A stretch of DNA of 64,000 bases. It comes from Stieleria maiorica. Its GTDB lineage: Bacteria > Planctomycetota > Planctomycetia > Pirellulales > Pirellulaceae. This document shows positions 27,159 to 36,846 of the stretch, in pieces. The number at the start of each line of letters is the position of its first letter. Position 1 is the first letter of the stretch. A program made the translations under genes and the position numbers. Under the pieces are notes generated by a model. The model worked only from the letters and a program-made list of their open reading frames with translations. It had not been told where the DNA came from and did no database searches. The DNA lies in contig NZ_CP036264.1 of the NCBI RefSeq assembly GCF_008035925.1, forward strand, positions 3,406,443 to 3,470,442, given 5' to 3'.

Positions 27159-30100
27159 ATGGAGCCCGACGGTCAACCGATCGATTTCGTCGATCATCCC
27201 GAGGATCGGGATCGCCGCCCGGCTGCCGAGTCGGCTGCCAGCGTGCGAAACGGGACGGAGACCAAAGGCCGCAGGACAAAACGTCATTACGCGTTGGTTG
27301 GGTTCGTGGATTTTCAGCAATTTTTTGGCGACGTCGCTCCCCCCCGAGATCATTACGTGGCGATTCTGCGGCATTGGGCCCGGCATCGCGGCGATTCGGC
27401 GGCATTCCGCTTCACAGACGTCGAGACGCACGACACTTCGCTCACCTATGACGAATTGTGGCGGGAGGTCCGCGGGCTGGCGGGTTATCTGCAAGGCAAG
27501 TGTCGGATTCGTCCCGGGGATCGCGTCTTGTTGTTGTATCCACCCGGATTGGACTTCATCGTCGGTTTTTTTGCCTGCCATGCCGCCGGAGCGATCGCGG
27601 TCCCGGCGTTTCCACCGCGTTCGAACCGAAAGGCGTCGCGGATCCGTTCGATCGTCGTCGATGCCGATGCCAAGTGGGCGTTGACGACTCGGGTCGTTGC
27701 CGAGCGTTTGACCGGTCAAACGTGGCACGAAGATTTGGTCGGCGTCCAAGTCCTGGGCACGGACTGTCCCAGTTGCCGCGACATCGACCGTTATCGCGAG
27801 CCGGTGATCGACGGTGACACGCTGGGCGTGCTGCAATACACCTCGGGATCGACGGGATCGCCCAAAGGCGTGATGTTGACTCAGCGAAATCTGGTCGCCA
27901 ACGCGGAATTGATCTGGCACGCGTTCGAGCCGTCCCCGGAAACCATCGGGCTGTCTTGGCTGCCGACCTACCACGACATGGGGCTGGTCGGCGGGATCTT
28001 GATGCCCTTGTTCGTCGGCTGCACCAACGTGCTGATGAGTCCGATGACGTTCTTGCAGCGACCGGTGCGATGGTTGCGCGCGATCACCAAGTACGGCGTG
28101 ACGGTGACCGGCGGTCCCAATTTTTCGTACCAACTGTGTGTCGACAAAATCGCCCAATCCGAGATGGAAGGGCTGGATCTGAGCACCGTTGCGATCGCGT
28201 TCAACGGTGCCGAACCGATTCGCGCCAACACGCTCGAAGCGTTTCGTCAAAAGTTTGAACCGTACGGGTTTCGCGCTTCGGCCAGTCTTCCCTGCTACGG
28301 GATGGCGGAAACGACATTGATCGTCACCGGCGGTCCCAGCGAGACCCGTCCGGTACTGCAATCGTTTGATCGCTTTGAACTGGACAAGAAGCACGTCGTC
28401 CCGCGCGAGGACAACGACCCGTCGGCACGCAAGTTGGTCGGCTGCGGCGCGGTGCTTCCCAACGAAACGGTGTTGATCGTCGATCCGGAAACCCGCAAGG
28501 TTTTGGCCGACGACCAGATCGGCGAGATCTGGGTCGACAGCCCCTCGGTCGGCGCGGGCTATTACCAGCGTAAGGAGGCGACCGAACGGACGTTCAAGGC
28601 GATGACCGACGACGACCGCGGGCCGTTCTTGCGGACCGGTGACCTGGGGTTTTTGTACGAGGGCCAACTGTACGTCTCCGGCCGACTGAAGGACATGATC
28701 ATCGTCCGTGGGGTCAATCGCTATCCCCAGGACGTCGAAGAAACGGTCGAACGCTCCAGTCCGATCGTCCAAGCCGGTGCGGTCGCCGCATTTGCGATGG
28801 AATATGACGGTCGCGAACAGCTGGCGATCGTCGCCGAAGCGGCCCGTGTCCGCGATGTCGATTGGGACGCCCAAATCCAAGCCATCCGACGCGCCGTCAC
28901 CGATGAACACGATCTGCCACCCGACGCGGTCTATCTGGTTCGCAACAGCAGCGTCCCGAAAACCAGCAGCGGAAAAATCCAACGCCACGCTTGCCTGCAC
29001 GCCGTGCGCGACAATGAGCTGAAATTGATTGCCAAATGGGTCCGCTGGGAAGAGGTCGCCGGAACGGCCGCCCTGGGCGAAGCGATGCCGATGATGCAGG
29101 CCGCCGCCGCGGGCGGACGCGGCGAAACCGTCAACGAGGCGGATGTCAATCCGCTGGTCGTTGCGGCGATTCAGTACCATGTGCGAACCGTGGCCGGCGA
29201 GCGTGCCAAGTCGTTGCGGCTGGACACCAACATCGTCCTGGACTTGGGACTGGACAGCTTGGAACGCCTGGAAATCGCCCGTAACCTGGAACGGACCTTC
29301 GGCGGCCGGTTCCCCGAACAGGTGCTCGACGAGATCGAAACGATCGGCCAGACCGCCTTGGCCGTCCAGCGTTATCTTCCGCCGGGGGCCGATGCGCGTG
29401 CCGAAGCGATGCTGACGGGAACTGCCGACGCCGCCCATCAAACCATCACGGTCAGTGCCGATGCCCGACCGGTCGCCGAAGAACCGGCCGTGGAACCGGA
29501 GGATCGGGTCGAGCAGTTCGCCGAGTACCGCCGGCTCAAGGCGACGATGGAACAGATGCAGATGACCGGGGTTCCCAATCCTTATTTCACGGTCCACGAG
29601 AGCATTGTCGCCGACACCACCGTCGTCAACGGAAAAGAACTGATCAGTTTTGCGAGTTACAACTACCTGGGGATGAGCGGCCATCCGGACGTTTCCAAGG
29701 CCGCCGCGGATGCAGTCCAACGCTACGGCACCAGCGTCTCGGCCAGTCGGCTGGTTTCCGGTGAAAAGCCGATCCACGGTCAACTGGAACGAAAGATCGC
29801 CGAATTCATCGGTGTCGACAATTCGATCCTGATGGTCGGCGGTCACGCGACCAATGAAACGACCATCGGTCACCTGGTCGGCGAAGGCGACTTGATCTTG
29901 CACGATGCGCTGGCCCACAACAGTATCGTCCAAGGTGCGTTGCTCTCGGGCGCCCGCCGCAGGCCGTTCCCGCACAACGACTACGCGGCGCTGGACCGCA
30001 CCCTGGCGGAAATCCGTTCCAAGTACCGTCGTGTGCTGATCATCGTCGAAGGCGTCTACAGCATGGACGGCGACTTCTGCAACGTCCCGGAATTCATCGC

Positions 30101-30719
30101 CGTCAAAAAGCGGCACCGCGCGATGTTGATGGTCGACGAAGCCCACAGTTTCGGCACCATGGGAAAACACGGCCGAGGCATGGCGGAACACTATGGCATC
30201 GATGCCCGTGACGTCGACATTTGGATGGGAACGCTCTCCAAGTCGGCGGCTTCCTGCGGCGGCTACATCGCCGGTTCCAACGCCCTGGTGGAATTGCTGC
30301 GTTACACGGCTCCGGGATTCGTTTTCAGCGTCGGAATGCCGCCGGCACAAGTCGCCGCGGCACTGGCGGCGATCGAAACACTGGAAAAAGAACCCGAGCG
30401 TGTCGATCGGCTTCGTCAACGCAGTGAACTGTTTTTGCAACTTTGCAAAGACGCCGGACTGGACACCGGTGCCAGCGCTGGTACCCCCGTGATCCCCGTG
30501 ATCACCGGCAATTCGATGGTCGCCCTGCGTTTGTCCAACCGACTCAAAGGCGACGGGATCAACGTCCAGCCGATCCTCTATCCGGCCGTGGACGAATCCG
30601 CCGCCAGACTGAGGTTCTTCCTGACCAGCGAACATTCCGAACAGCAAATCCGATTTGCGGTGGAACGCACCTCGCATCACCTGGCCGAACTCGGTTTTGC
30701 CACCGCCGCGTCGGCCTAG
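27159..30719 (+). CDS. fatty-acyl-AMP ligase / acyl carrier / alpha-oxoamine synthase fusion
   Basis: A protein of about 1186 residues with three modules. The first (about 30-620) is a fatty-acyl-AMP ligase: YTSGSTGSPKGVMLT, WLPTYHDMGLVGGILMPL, SGGPNF-like GGPNFSYQLC, and GRLKDMIIVRGVNRYPQDVE. The second (about 660-740) is an acyl carrier domain with LDLGLDSLERL, Ser700 being the phosphopantetheine site. The third (about 790-1186) is a PLP-dependent alpha-oxoamine synthase: MLMVDEAHSFGTMGKHGRG and GTLSKSAASCGGYIAG with Lys1028. The likely job is to load a fatty acid on its own carrier and condense it with an amino acid, giving an aminoketone lipid. ATG 27159 has GGAG upstream; GTG 27117 would add 14 residues. 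Confidence 0.85.
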   Translation: MEPDGQPIDFVDHPEDRDRRPAAESAASVRNGTETKGRRTKRHYALVGFVDFQQFFGDVAPPRDHYVAILRHWARHRGDSAAFRFTDVETHDTSLTYDELWREVRGLAGYLQGKCRIRPGDRVLLLYPPGLDFIVGFFACHAAGAIAVPAFPPRSNRKASRIRSIVVDADAKWALTTRVVAERLTGQTWHEDLVGVQVLGTDCPSCRDIDRYREPVIDGDTLGVLQYTSGSTGSPKGVMLTQRNLVANAELIWHAFEPSPETIGLSWLPTYHDMGLVGGILMPLFVGCTNVLMSPMTFLQRPVRWLRAITKYGVTVTGGPNFSYQLCVDKIAQSEMEGLDLSTVAIAFNGAEPIRANTLEAFRQKFEPYGFRASASLPCYGMAETTLIVTGGPSETRPVLQSFDRFELDKKHVVPREDNDPSARKLVGCGAVLPNETVLIVDPETRKVLADDQIGEIWVDSPSVGAGYYQRKEATERTFKAMTDDDRGPFLRTGDLGFLYEGQLYVSGRLKDMIIVRGVNRYPQDVEETVERSSPIVQAGAVAAFAMEYDGREQLAIVAEAARVRDVDWDAQIQAIRRAVTDEHDLPPDAVYLVRNSSVPKTSSGKIQRHACLHAVRDNELKLIAKWVRWEEVAGTAALGEAMPMMQAAAAGGRGETVNEADVNPLVVAAIQYHVRTVAGERAKSLRLDTNIVLDLGLDSLERLEIARNLERTFGGRFPEQVLDEIETIGQTALAVQRYLPPGADARAEAMLTGTADAAHQTITVSADARPVAEEPAVEPEDRVEQFAEYRRLKATMEQMQMTGVPNPYFTVHESIVADTTVVNGKELISFASYNYLGMSGHPDVSKAAADAVQRYGTSVSASRLVSGEKPIHGQLERKIAEFIGVDNSILMVGGHATNETTIGHLVGEGDLILHDALAHNSIVQGALLSGARRRPFPHNDYAALDRTLAEIRSKYRRVLIIVEGVYSMDGDFCNVPEFIAVKKRHRAMLMVDEAHSFGTMGKHGRGMAEHYGIDARDVDIWMGTLSKSAASCGGYIAGSNALVELLRYTAPGFVFSVGMPPAQVAAALAAIETLEKEPERVDRLRQRSELFLQLCKDAGLDTGASAGTPVIPVITGNSMVALRLSNRLKGDGINVQPILYPAVDESAARLRFFLTSEHSEQQIRFAVERTSHHLAELGFATAASA

Positions 30720-30943
30720 ATGCATCGTCGACACTGCGGTTTACCAGGCGTTCGCTTTTGCTCGGTCGTGCGGAATCATTTCGTCCAGTTCCTTCAGGAA
30801 AAAGGACCAGTCGACCTGACGCGTCTCGCTGGCATTAATTTTCATCTTTTTCCGGGCGGCGATCGATCTGCCGAACGATTTGTGTTACCACAGACCACTC
30901 AATCGTGTGATCTTCCGCGCCCAACGCATTCCCGGAGCGACTG

Positions 30944-31483
30944 ATGAAAGTTCTTGTCTTGATGGCAGCGTTTTGCTTGACCGCCTCCCTCGCACTCGCC
31001 CAGGACGAGGCCTCGGCCCCGTCCGAAGAACACGCCTATTTGGCGAAAACCGTCGGCACCCGGACCGGCACGATGAAGGTCTGGCCACAGGGACCCGATG
31101 GAGACGCCATGGAGATTCCGTTCACCGAAACCAACACCGCGATCTTGGGCGGGAATTGGGTGGAGTCCAAGTTCGAATCGGGGCCGTACAAGGGACGCGG
31201 GATGAGCGGGTACGATCCCATCAAGAAGAAATACATCGGCACCTGGGCCAACAACATGTCACCCTACTTGGCGGTGATGGAGGGGACGTATGACGAAGCC
31301 AAGCACGAGTTGACAATGGTCTTCGACGACATCGACCCGATGACGAATGAACCGGTCAAAATGAAGTCGGTCATCTCCGATGCCCCGGGAAAGCCGTCGA
31401 CGATGACGATGTATCAAAAGAAAAAGGAATCTGATGCATGGGCAAAGACGTTTGTGTTGACCTACCAAGCGAAACAGAAATGA
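30944..31483 (+). CDS. exported DUF1579 family protein
   Basis: A 179-residue protein with signal peptide (MKVLVLMAAFCLTASLALAQ) and a DUF1579 domain: HAYLAKTVGTRTGTMKVW, LGGNWVESKFESGPYKGRGMSGYDPIKKKYIGTWANNMSP, and EGTYDEAKHELTM. The family is common in planctomycetes and has no assigned activity. The 224-bp gap upstream shows nothing certain. Confidence 0.85.
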   Translation: MKVLVLMAAFCLTASLALAQDEASAPSEEHAYLAKTVGTRTGTMKVWPQGPDGDAMEIPFTETNTAILGGNWVESKFESGPYKGRGMSGYDPIKKKYIGTWANNMSPYLAVMEGTYDEAKHELTMVFDDIDPMTNEPVKMKSVISDAPGKPSTMTMYQKKKESDAWAKTFVLTYQAKQK

Positions 31484-31523
31484 CGATGCGTCCGCGACGT
31501 GCCGACAGGACGCAAGCATCAGC

Positions 31524-32420
31524 GTGAGCGGATCACCACAAGATCACGAAGTCGTCTTCGAATCGGGGGATCGGTCCGCCTGCATGGAACTGCGTCTGGT
31601 CCTGGAAGCGGCCGGCATTGCGGCCGGTGCCCAATCACGTCGCGGTCGTTGGCGATTGATCGTTGCGGCGGAAGACGTTTCCGCCGCTCAGAGGGAACTG
31701 GAGGAGTACCGCCGGGAGAACCAGTCCCGTTCGACGGAGACCGTCTCGGTGACCCCGACCTATGCCGGCGCCGCCATCGGTGTGGTCGTGTATGCCGCGG
31801 TCGTCGTTGTGATCGGTTTGTCGACGTTGCCGTGGGGGCTGGGGGGGGACCTGTTCACGCCCGGCGAAATGCAGGCGGGCAAAGTGCTTGCCGGGGATGC
31901 GTGGCGCTGCGTGACGGCGCTCACCCTGCACGTCGATGAGGGACACTTGGCCTCGAATCTGTTGTTCGGCATCCTGTTCGGATTCCTTGCCGGACGAACC
32001 GTCGGCGGTGGCATTGCATGGTTTTCGATCGTTTCGGCAGGCGCGGTCGGGAATTGGCTCAATGCGTTGGTCCAGCAACCCGAGCACAGGTCGGTCGGCG
32101 CCTCCACGGCCGTCTTCGCCGCGTTGGGGCTGCTGGTCGCGGCGGCGCTGCGGCCCAGGCGGTCCAGCGGCGAAAGTTTATTGCGTCGCTGGCGGCCGTT
32201 GGTGGCCGGTGTGATGCTGTTGGCACTGATCGGCGTCGGCGGCGAACGAACCGATGTCACCGCACACGTGACCGGGTTCTTCGCCGGATTGTTGATCGGA
32301 GCGATCAGCAGCCGAATTCCGACGCGATGGTTGGCCGATGAACGAACGCAATGGCTGGCCGGACTGGCCACGTTTGCGGTCGTCACTCTGGCCTGGGTCG
32401 TGGCGCTCAGTGTGACCTGA
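31524..32420 (+). CDS. rhomboid family intramembrane serine protease
   Basis: A 298-residue protein from GTG 31524. Residues 1-70 form a soluble domain resembling the DUF2007-type small domain (ACMELRLVLEAAGIAAG). The rest has about six to seven hydrophobic segments with rhomboid landmarks: H136, H141 and N145 (HVDEGHLASN), the nucleophile region VGAS194TAVF, and catalytic H248 in TAHVTGFFAG. The usual G-x-S-G motif reads G-A-S-T, a tolerated but less common variant, so activity is probable but not certain. It would cleave membrane proteins within the bilayer. Confidence 0.85.
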   Translation: MSGSPQDHEVVFESGDRSACMELRLVLEAAGIAAGAQSRRGRWRLIVAAEDVSAAQRELEEYRRENQSRSTETVSVTPTYAGAAIGVVVYAAVVVVIGLSTLPWGLGGDLFTPGEMQAGKVLAGDAWRCVTALTLHVDEGHLASNLLFGILFGFLAGRTVGGGIAWFSIVSAGAVGNWLNALVQQPEHRSVGASTAVFAALGLLVAAALRPRRSSGESLLRRWRPLVAGVMLLALIGVGGERTDVTAHVTGFFAGLLIGAISSRIPTRWLADERTQWLAGLATFAVVTLAWVVALSVT

Positions 32421-32521
32421 TTGCCAGCACGACGCGTGAGCGAGTGGCCCTCGTCGGAAGCGGGTTGACTCACGGTCCCTTCGCTAGCGTTTCACGCCTC
32501 GTACTGTCCTGTTCTCCCCTC

Positions 32522-32633
32522 GTTCCCGGGCTCCGCCTGGGAACGCAATGTCGGTGTGGCTCCGCCACGTGTTGTCTGCAATCGGTGAGGCGGAGCCTCC
32601 GGTGCAGTGTGTTCCCAGGCAGAGCCTGGGAAC
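32522..32633. repeat. family B hairpin cluster, copy 2
   Basis: Four hairpins: 32522-32544 (GTTCCCGGG...GGGAAC), a GTGGC one at about 32555-32569, 32587-32600 (GAGGCGGAGCCTCC) and 32611-32633. The order is that of the cluster at 15728-15838 read on the other strand. It fills most of the 240-bp convergent gap 32421-32660. Confidence 0.7.
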
Positions 32634-32660
32634 AAGTTGCGCTGGCATTGGGCTGTCGCG

Positions 32661-35312
32661 TCACTCGTCGTCGGCGTCGTCTTGCGCTTTGAACTCCTTC
32701 AACTCGCTCTTCAACTTCTCCGTCTCGCGTTTCAGTTCCGCCAGCGTCTTGCGAAGGTCGATGATTTCGGCGGGCACCAACGTCCGCGCTGCGTTGAGAT
32801 CACCGAGTGCGCGTCGGGCGGCGTCGGCGATCCGCGTGTCTCCCGAATCGGTGTACGCTTCGATCACCGAGACGGCGCGTCGGTCACCCAGTTGGCCGAG
32901 GGCACTCAGCGCGTCGGTGTGGACGGTCAACTTGGGGTGTTCGAGTTGCGAACTGAGAAACTGAAACACCGCGTCCCTGTTGTCAGGGTGCCGGTCGTCG
33001 AGCGATTTGGCCGTCTTGGCCAACGCGACCAGTCCACGTCCAAAGTCCCGTGCATCGAATTCCGCGTGCCGCGTCTGCAGAGCCGACAGCAGCGCGGGGG
33101 CCAACTCGGGCGCGTTCATTTTTCCGATCGCTGCGATTGCCGCGTCGGCCACTTCGTTTCCGAACGATTCGGACAGCAACAGACTGGTCAACTTCTCTTG
33201 GGACTTCTTGCCGTGGAACCGAGCCAACGTGCCGATCGCAGCGGATTGGATCGCGGGATTCGCCTCTTTGTCCAAGACCTCCAACGCCAATTCGAGTGTT
33301 TCGGCAGTGAATGGGCCGAACATCCGTTGCACGACCGCCTGTCGGACCCGCGCGTCGGTTTGGCCTTGCCAGCTCGATCGCAACGCTTCGAGAGCTTTGT
33401 CGCTATCGTGTTTGGCGAGCGACTTGGCCGCCTCGATTCGAACGCCGAAAAACGGATCCGAGTTCAACCGTTCGGCCAGCAACTTCACCGACGCATCCGT
33501 CTTGCGATCGGCAAGCGCGACGCAGGCCAGCAAGCGTCCCATCATGTCGTCGACGTTGTTGATTTGGGCCTCCAGCAGATCGTTGCCTTTGTCGAACGCG
33601 ACATTTGCCAACACGGTGTAGTCGGGATCAAAGCGGACGACCGAAGGCTTGCTGACGAGCGGAACATAGAAGTCTTCTTCGACCCGGCTGATCTCGATCT
33701 CGCGGTCGACGACTTCGCCATCCACCATGAATCGGAGCTTGGTGGGAAAGTGGTACAATAGCACATCGTCGCTCAGCTTTTGCGTTTGCTTGATGTTCAC
33801 CTTGGCCAGCTTTTCCTTCGGCATCCACTTATACGTGATCTTCAGATCGGGGTGCCGTGGATGATAAAGCCACTGGTCAAAGAAGCGGTCCATGGGCCGG
33901 CCGCTCAGTTCTTCGATGACTTGACGTAAATCGTCCGACACGACACTCGATAACGCGTGCCGGCGCAGGTACTCCTGGACACATTTGCGATACAGGTCCG
34001 CACCGAGCTGGCTGCGCAACATGTGCAACACCCAACTGCCTTTGGGGTACGAGCGATAATCGAACTGCTGCATCGCATTTTTGTAGCCATGGAACACGAT
34101 CGGTTTGGTGTCTTTGTCTTGGGGCAAGACACGACCGGTTGCGTCCTTGTACAAACCATACAGCATCGCGTCGCGGCCGAACTTGTGACCTTCGTACAGG
34201 TGCGTGTAATAGGTCGCAAAGCCTTCATTGAGCCACAGGTGGCTCCAGTCCTTGCAGGTCACGTAGTCGCCGAACCATTGGTGTGCCATTTCGTGGGCAT
34301 CCAAGTTTCGCGTCGTGCGGATGTTTTCGGTCGCGGTGGAGAAGATTGTGTTGTGCGTCAACGTGGTCAGCGACGTGTTCTCCATCCCGCCGGCGGTGAA
34401 GTCACGGATCGTCACCTGATAGTACTTGTCCCACGGAAACGGGATCCCAATCTCTTGCTCAAAGAACTCCATGATGTCGGGGGTGTCGCGAAACGAATTG
34501 GCCGCGTGCTCGGCAAGTGTCGGCTGCGTGAAGAACCCGAGTTCGATTTCGCGGTGTCGTTTTTCGAGCTTTTCCAGGTTTCCCGCCACCAGACAGATCA
34601 GATAGTTGGCGTGCGGTTTCTCTTGCAGCCAACGCACGGCTTTTAATCCCTGTGGATCGATCGTCTGGCCCATCCGTTTCCCGTTGCTCAGCACGACCAT
34701 CGATTCGGGGACGTGGCAGATGACTTCCGTCGATGAACGCTCGTTGGGGTAGTCGAAACAAGGGAACCAGTGACGCGCTTCGTGTGTTTCTCCCTGCGTC
34801 CAGAGGTGGGTGTCTGGTTCGGGGTAGCCCATTTCCGGGGTGCGGAAATACAGCCCCGCCTTGGGTTGGGCGGAGTAGTCAATTTGGAGCGTGAATTCGG
34901 TTCCGACCTCAACGGGATCGCGAAAGGCGATCTGCAATCCGTCGCGGGTTGAAATGAAATCATCGACCGCCGCTTGTTCGCAGCGGACGCGGCGAACTTT
35001 GATGTCGATCGCGTCCAATCGCAAGATTTCAACGGGCTTGGCGATCGGTTGTGCAGTGATGCTGACCGTCCCAGCGACGGTCCGGGCGCCAAAGTCCGGT
35101 GTCACGTCCAGCTTCAAATGCAACACATCGACTTGACGGTCCGGGGCGTACTGATACCGACCGTCCAATTCCAACCCCAGCGGCATCATCGCGTGCGAGC
35201 GACCGTCGGCGCAATAGCGGCAGATGAATTCGGAGCCTGTGGCGTGGCCGAAGAAGCAGCAGAACAATAGAGCGGTCAAGGACCAGCGGTCAAAACGAAA
35301 CATGGGGTTCAT
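32661..35312 (-). CDS. M1 family metallo-aminopeptidase with HEAT-like repeats
   Basis: An 883-residue exported zinc aminopeptidase. After a signal peptide (about 1-26) come the N-terminal beta-domain, the exopeptidase motif GGMEN (308-312), the zinc site HEMAH (340-344) with LNEGFATY (Glu363) 18 residues on, and the rest of the catalytic domain to about 540. The remaining part is not the usual C-terminal domain alone: from about 600 it shows alpha-helical repeats (DARVRQAVVQRMFG, NPAIQSAAIGTLARFHG, EVADAAIAAIGKMN, RIADAARRALGDL) of HEAT type, and ends in a lysine/glutamate-rich coiled coil. Two Cys (CRYC, 31-34) follow the signal peptide. Confidence 0.9.
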   Translation of the reverse strand: MNPMFRFDRWSLTALLFCCFFGHATGSEFICRYCADGRSHAMMPLGLELDGRYQYAPDRQVDVLHLKLDVTPDFGARTVAGTVSITAQPIAKPVEILRLDAIDIKVRRVRCEQAAVDDFISTRDGLQIAFRDPVEVGTEFTLQIDYSAQPKAGLYFRTPEMGYPEPDTHLWTQGETHEARHWFPCFDYPNERSSTEVICHVPESMVVLSNGKRMGQTIDPQGLKAVRWLQEKPHANYLICLVAGNLEKLEKRHREIELGFFTQPTLAEHAANSFRDTPDIMEFFEQEIGIPFPWDKYYQVTIRDFTAGGMENTSLTTLTHNTIFSTATENIRTTRNLDAHEMAHQWFGDYVTCKDWSHLWLNEGFATYYTHLYEGHKFGRDAMLYGLYKDATGRVLPQDKDTKPIVFHGYKNAMQQFDYRSYPKGSWVLHMLRSQLGADLYRKCVQEYLRRHALSSVVSDDLRQVIEELSGRPMDRFFDQWLYHPRHPDLKITYKWMPKEKLAKVNIKQTQKLSDDVLLYHFPTKLRFMVDGEVVDREIEISRVEEDFYVPLVSKPSVVRFDPDYTVLANVAFDKGNDLLEAQINNVDDMMGRLLACVALADRKTDASVKLLAERLNSDPFFGVRIEAAKSLAKHDSDKALEALRSSWQGQTDARVRQAVVQRMFGPFTAETLELALEVLDKEANPAIQSAAIGTLARFHGKKSQEKLTSLLLSESFGNEVADAAIAAIGKMNAPELAPALLSALQTRHAEFDARDFGRGLVALAKTAKSLDDRHPDNRDAVFQFLSSQLEHPKLTVHTDALSALGQLGDRRAVSVIEAYTDSGDTRIADAARRALGDLNAARTLVPAEIIDLRKTLAELKRETEKLKSELKEFKAQDDADDE

Positions 35313-35504
35313 TCAACGGGGGCTCGTGGTGCGTCAACTTTTCAACCGAGGGTGCCGATCCGCCCGATGGCTCGGCATCATCCTTGGCGAACAGTGTACT
35401 GCGTGCCGAGATGATTGCGAGCGGCACGGCCCATCGGAATCGACTACATTGGTCGCTCCTCGATGATTCCCCCCTCTCCCACCTTTTTCCCGCAGGGTCC
35501 TGCC

Positions 35505-36812
35505 ATGCTTCGTCGTCGTCAATTCCTCGCCGCCTCTGCCGCCGGGATCGCGGCTGCCCCCGCCTTTGTCCGTGGACAAAACTTGAATTCCCGTGTCCAG
35601 ATCGCGGGCATCGGATGCGACGGCAAGGGTTGGTCGGACATCAAAGAAATGGACTCGCACGCCGCGACTCAAATGGTGGCGTATTGCGATGTCGACCTCT
35701 CCCGCACGGAAAAGGTCAAGGATCTCACCCCGGGAGCACCGGTTTATCAAGATTTCCGCGAAATGCTGGCTCGGCACGGTGATTCGATCGATGCCGTCAC
35801 CGTCTCCACACCGGATCACATGCACGCCTTTATCGGTTTGGATGCGATGCGTCAGGGGAAACACGTCTACTGTCAAAAACCACTGACCCATAATGTCTGG
35901 GAGGCTCGGCAGATGGCATTGCAAGCCAAGCAGTCGGGCGTGATCACGCGTCTGGGCAATCAAATCCACTCGCACACGTTTTACCGCACCGCCGTCGCCG
36001 CCATTCAGTCAGGCGTGATCGGCAAAGTCAAGGAAGTGCACAGCTGGTGTGCTGCGACGGGACACGGTAAATCGTTCCACATTAGCCGTCCGAAGACTCT
36101 CGAAGACGTCCCCAAGACGTTGGCTTGGAATCAGTGGTTGGGCGTCGCTCCGGAACGCCCCTACGGTGGCTGGAAGATCTATCACCCCTGGGGTTGGCGT
36201 GATTGGCAGGACTTCGGAAACGGCGCGCTCGGTGATTTCGGCTGTCACATCTTGGATCCGGTTTTCACGGCGCTGAAAATCAATGCGGCACCAATCGAAT
36301 TGACCGCCGACCACACGGGACTGAACGATGAAGTCTGGCCGGCACAAACGACCGTCAAATATGTCTTTCCGGGGACCGACTGGACCGCTCGCCCAGCGCT
36401 GCCGATCACCTGGTATGACGGCGGGCGGCTACCGACCCTGCGCGGTACGGATTTTCCCTCCAATCAAGCGTTGCCCAAAAGTGGTTCATTGTTCGTCGGA
36501 GAACAAGCCAGCTTGGTCTTGCCACACGTCGGTGCCCCCTTCGTCTCCAGCGGCGCCCTGTTAGATGAAGTCGAGGGGCTGAACCATTACCACGGTTGGG
36601 TCGACGGAATCATCAGCGGCCAACAGCCCAGCGACGGATTTGATTACGGCGGTCCGCTGACCGAAGCCGTTCTGCTGGGTAACGTCGCCGTGCGATACCG
36701 AGGTGAAACGTTGAAATGGAACGGCAAAGCAATGCAGTTCACCAACGACGATTCCGCCAACGCATGGCTACGCCGCGACTACCGCGACGGCTGGGACATC
36801 GCTGCGGTCTAA
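35505..36812 (+). CDS. Gfo/Idh/MocA family oxidoreductase, Tat-exported
   Basis: About 435 residues from the ATG at 35505, which begins a Tat signal (MLRRRQFLAASAAGIAAAPAF); the open frame back to 35415 has no typical sequence. The N-terminal nucleotide-binding fold has VQIAGIGCDGKG (GxGxxG-like), and the family motif for catalysis reads EKPL as QKPL in GKHVYCQKPLTHN, so the Lys is kept. The region VHSWCAATG and the C-terminal beta-sheet domain match exported planctomycete members, which act on sugars or inositols with NAD(P) bound before export. Confidence 0.9.
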   Translation: MLRRRQFLAASAAGIAAAPAFVRGQNLNSRVQIAGIGCDGKGWSDIKEMDSHAATQMVAYCDVDLSRTEKVKDLTPGAPVYQDFREMLARHGDSIDAVTVSTPDHMHAFIGLDAMRQGKHVYCQKPLTHNVWEARQMALQAKQSGVITRLGNQIHSHTFYRTAVAAIQSGVIGKVKEVHSWCAATGHGKSFHISRPKTLEDVPKTLAWNQWLGVAPERPYGGWKIYHPWGWRDWQDFGNGALGDFGCHILDPVFTALKINAAPIELTADHTGLNDEVWPAQTTVKYVFPGTDWTARPALPITWYDGGRLPTLRGTDFPSNQALPKSGSLFVGEQASLVLPHVGAPFVSSGALLDEVEGLNHYHGWVDGIISGQQPSDGFDYGGPLTEAVLLGNVAVRYRGETLKWNGKAMQFTNDDSANAWLRRDYRDGWDIAAV

Positions 36813-36846
36813 GTGTGTCGAACCGGTGGGATAGGCTTCCAGCGGG

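Noticed and set aside
27006..30734. Open frame of 1242 codons on the minus strand
   Set aside because: It lies fully opposite the FAAL-ACP-synthase gene, is rich in Asp/Arg/Gln/His/Gly without recognisable motifs, and is the usual shadow of a high-GC gene.
32430..32500. Possible family D palindrome copy
   Set aside because: Only short pieces (CACGACGCGTGAGCGAG, CTTCGCTAGCG) match; too degenerate to call.
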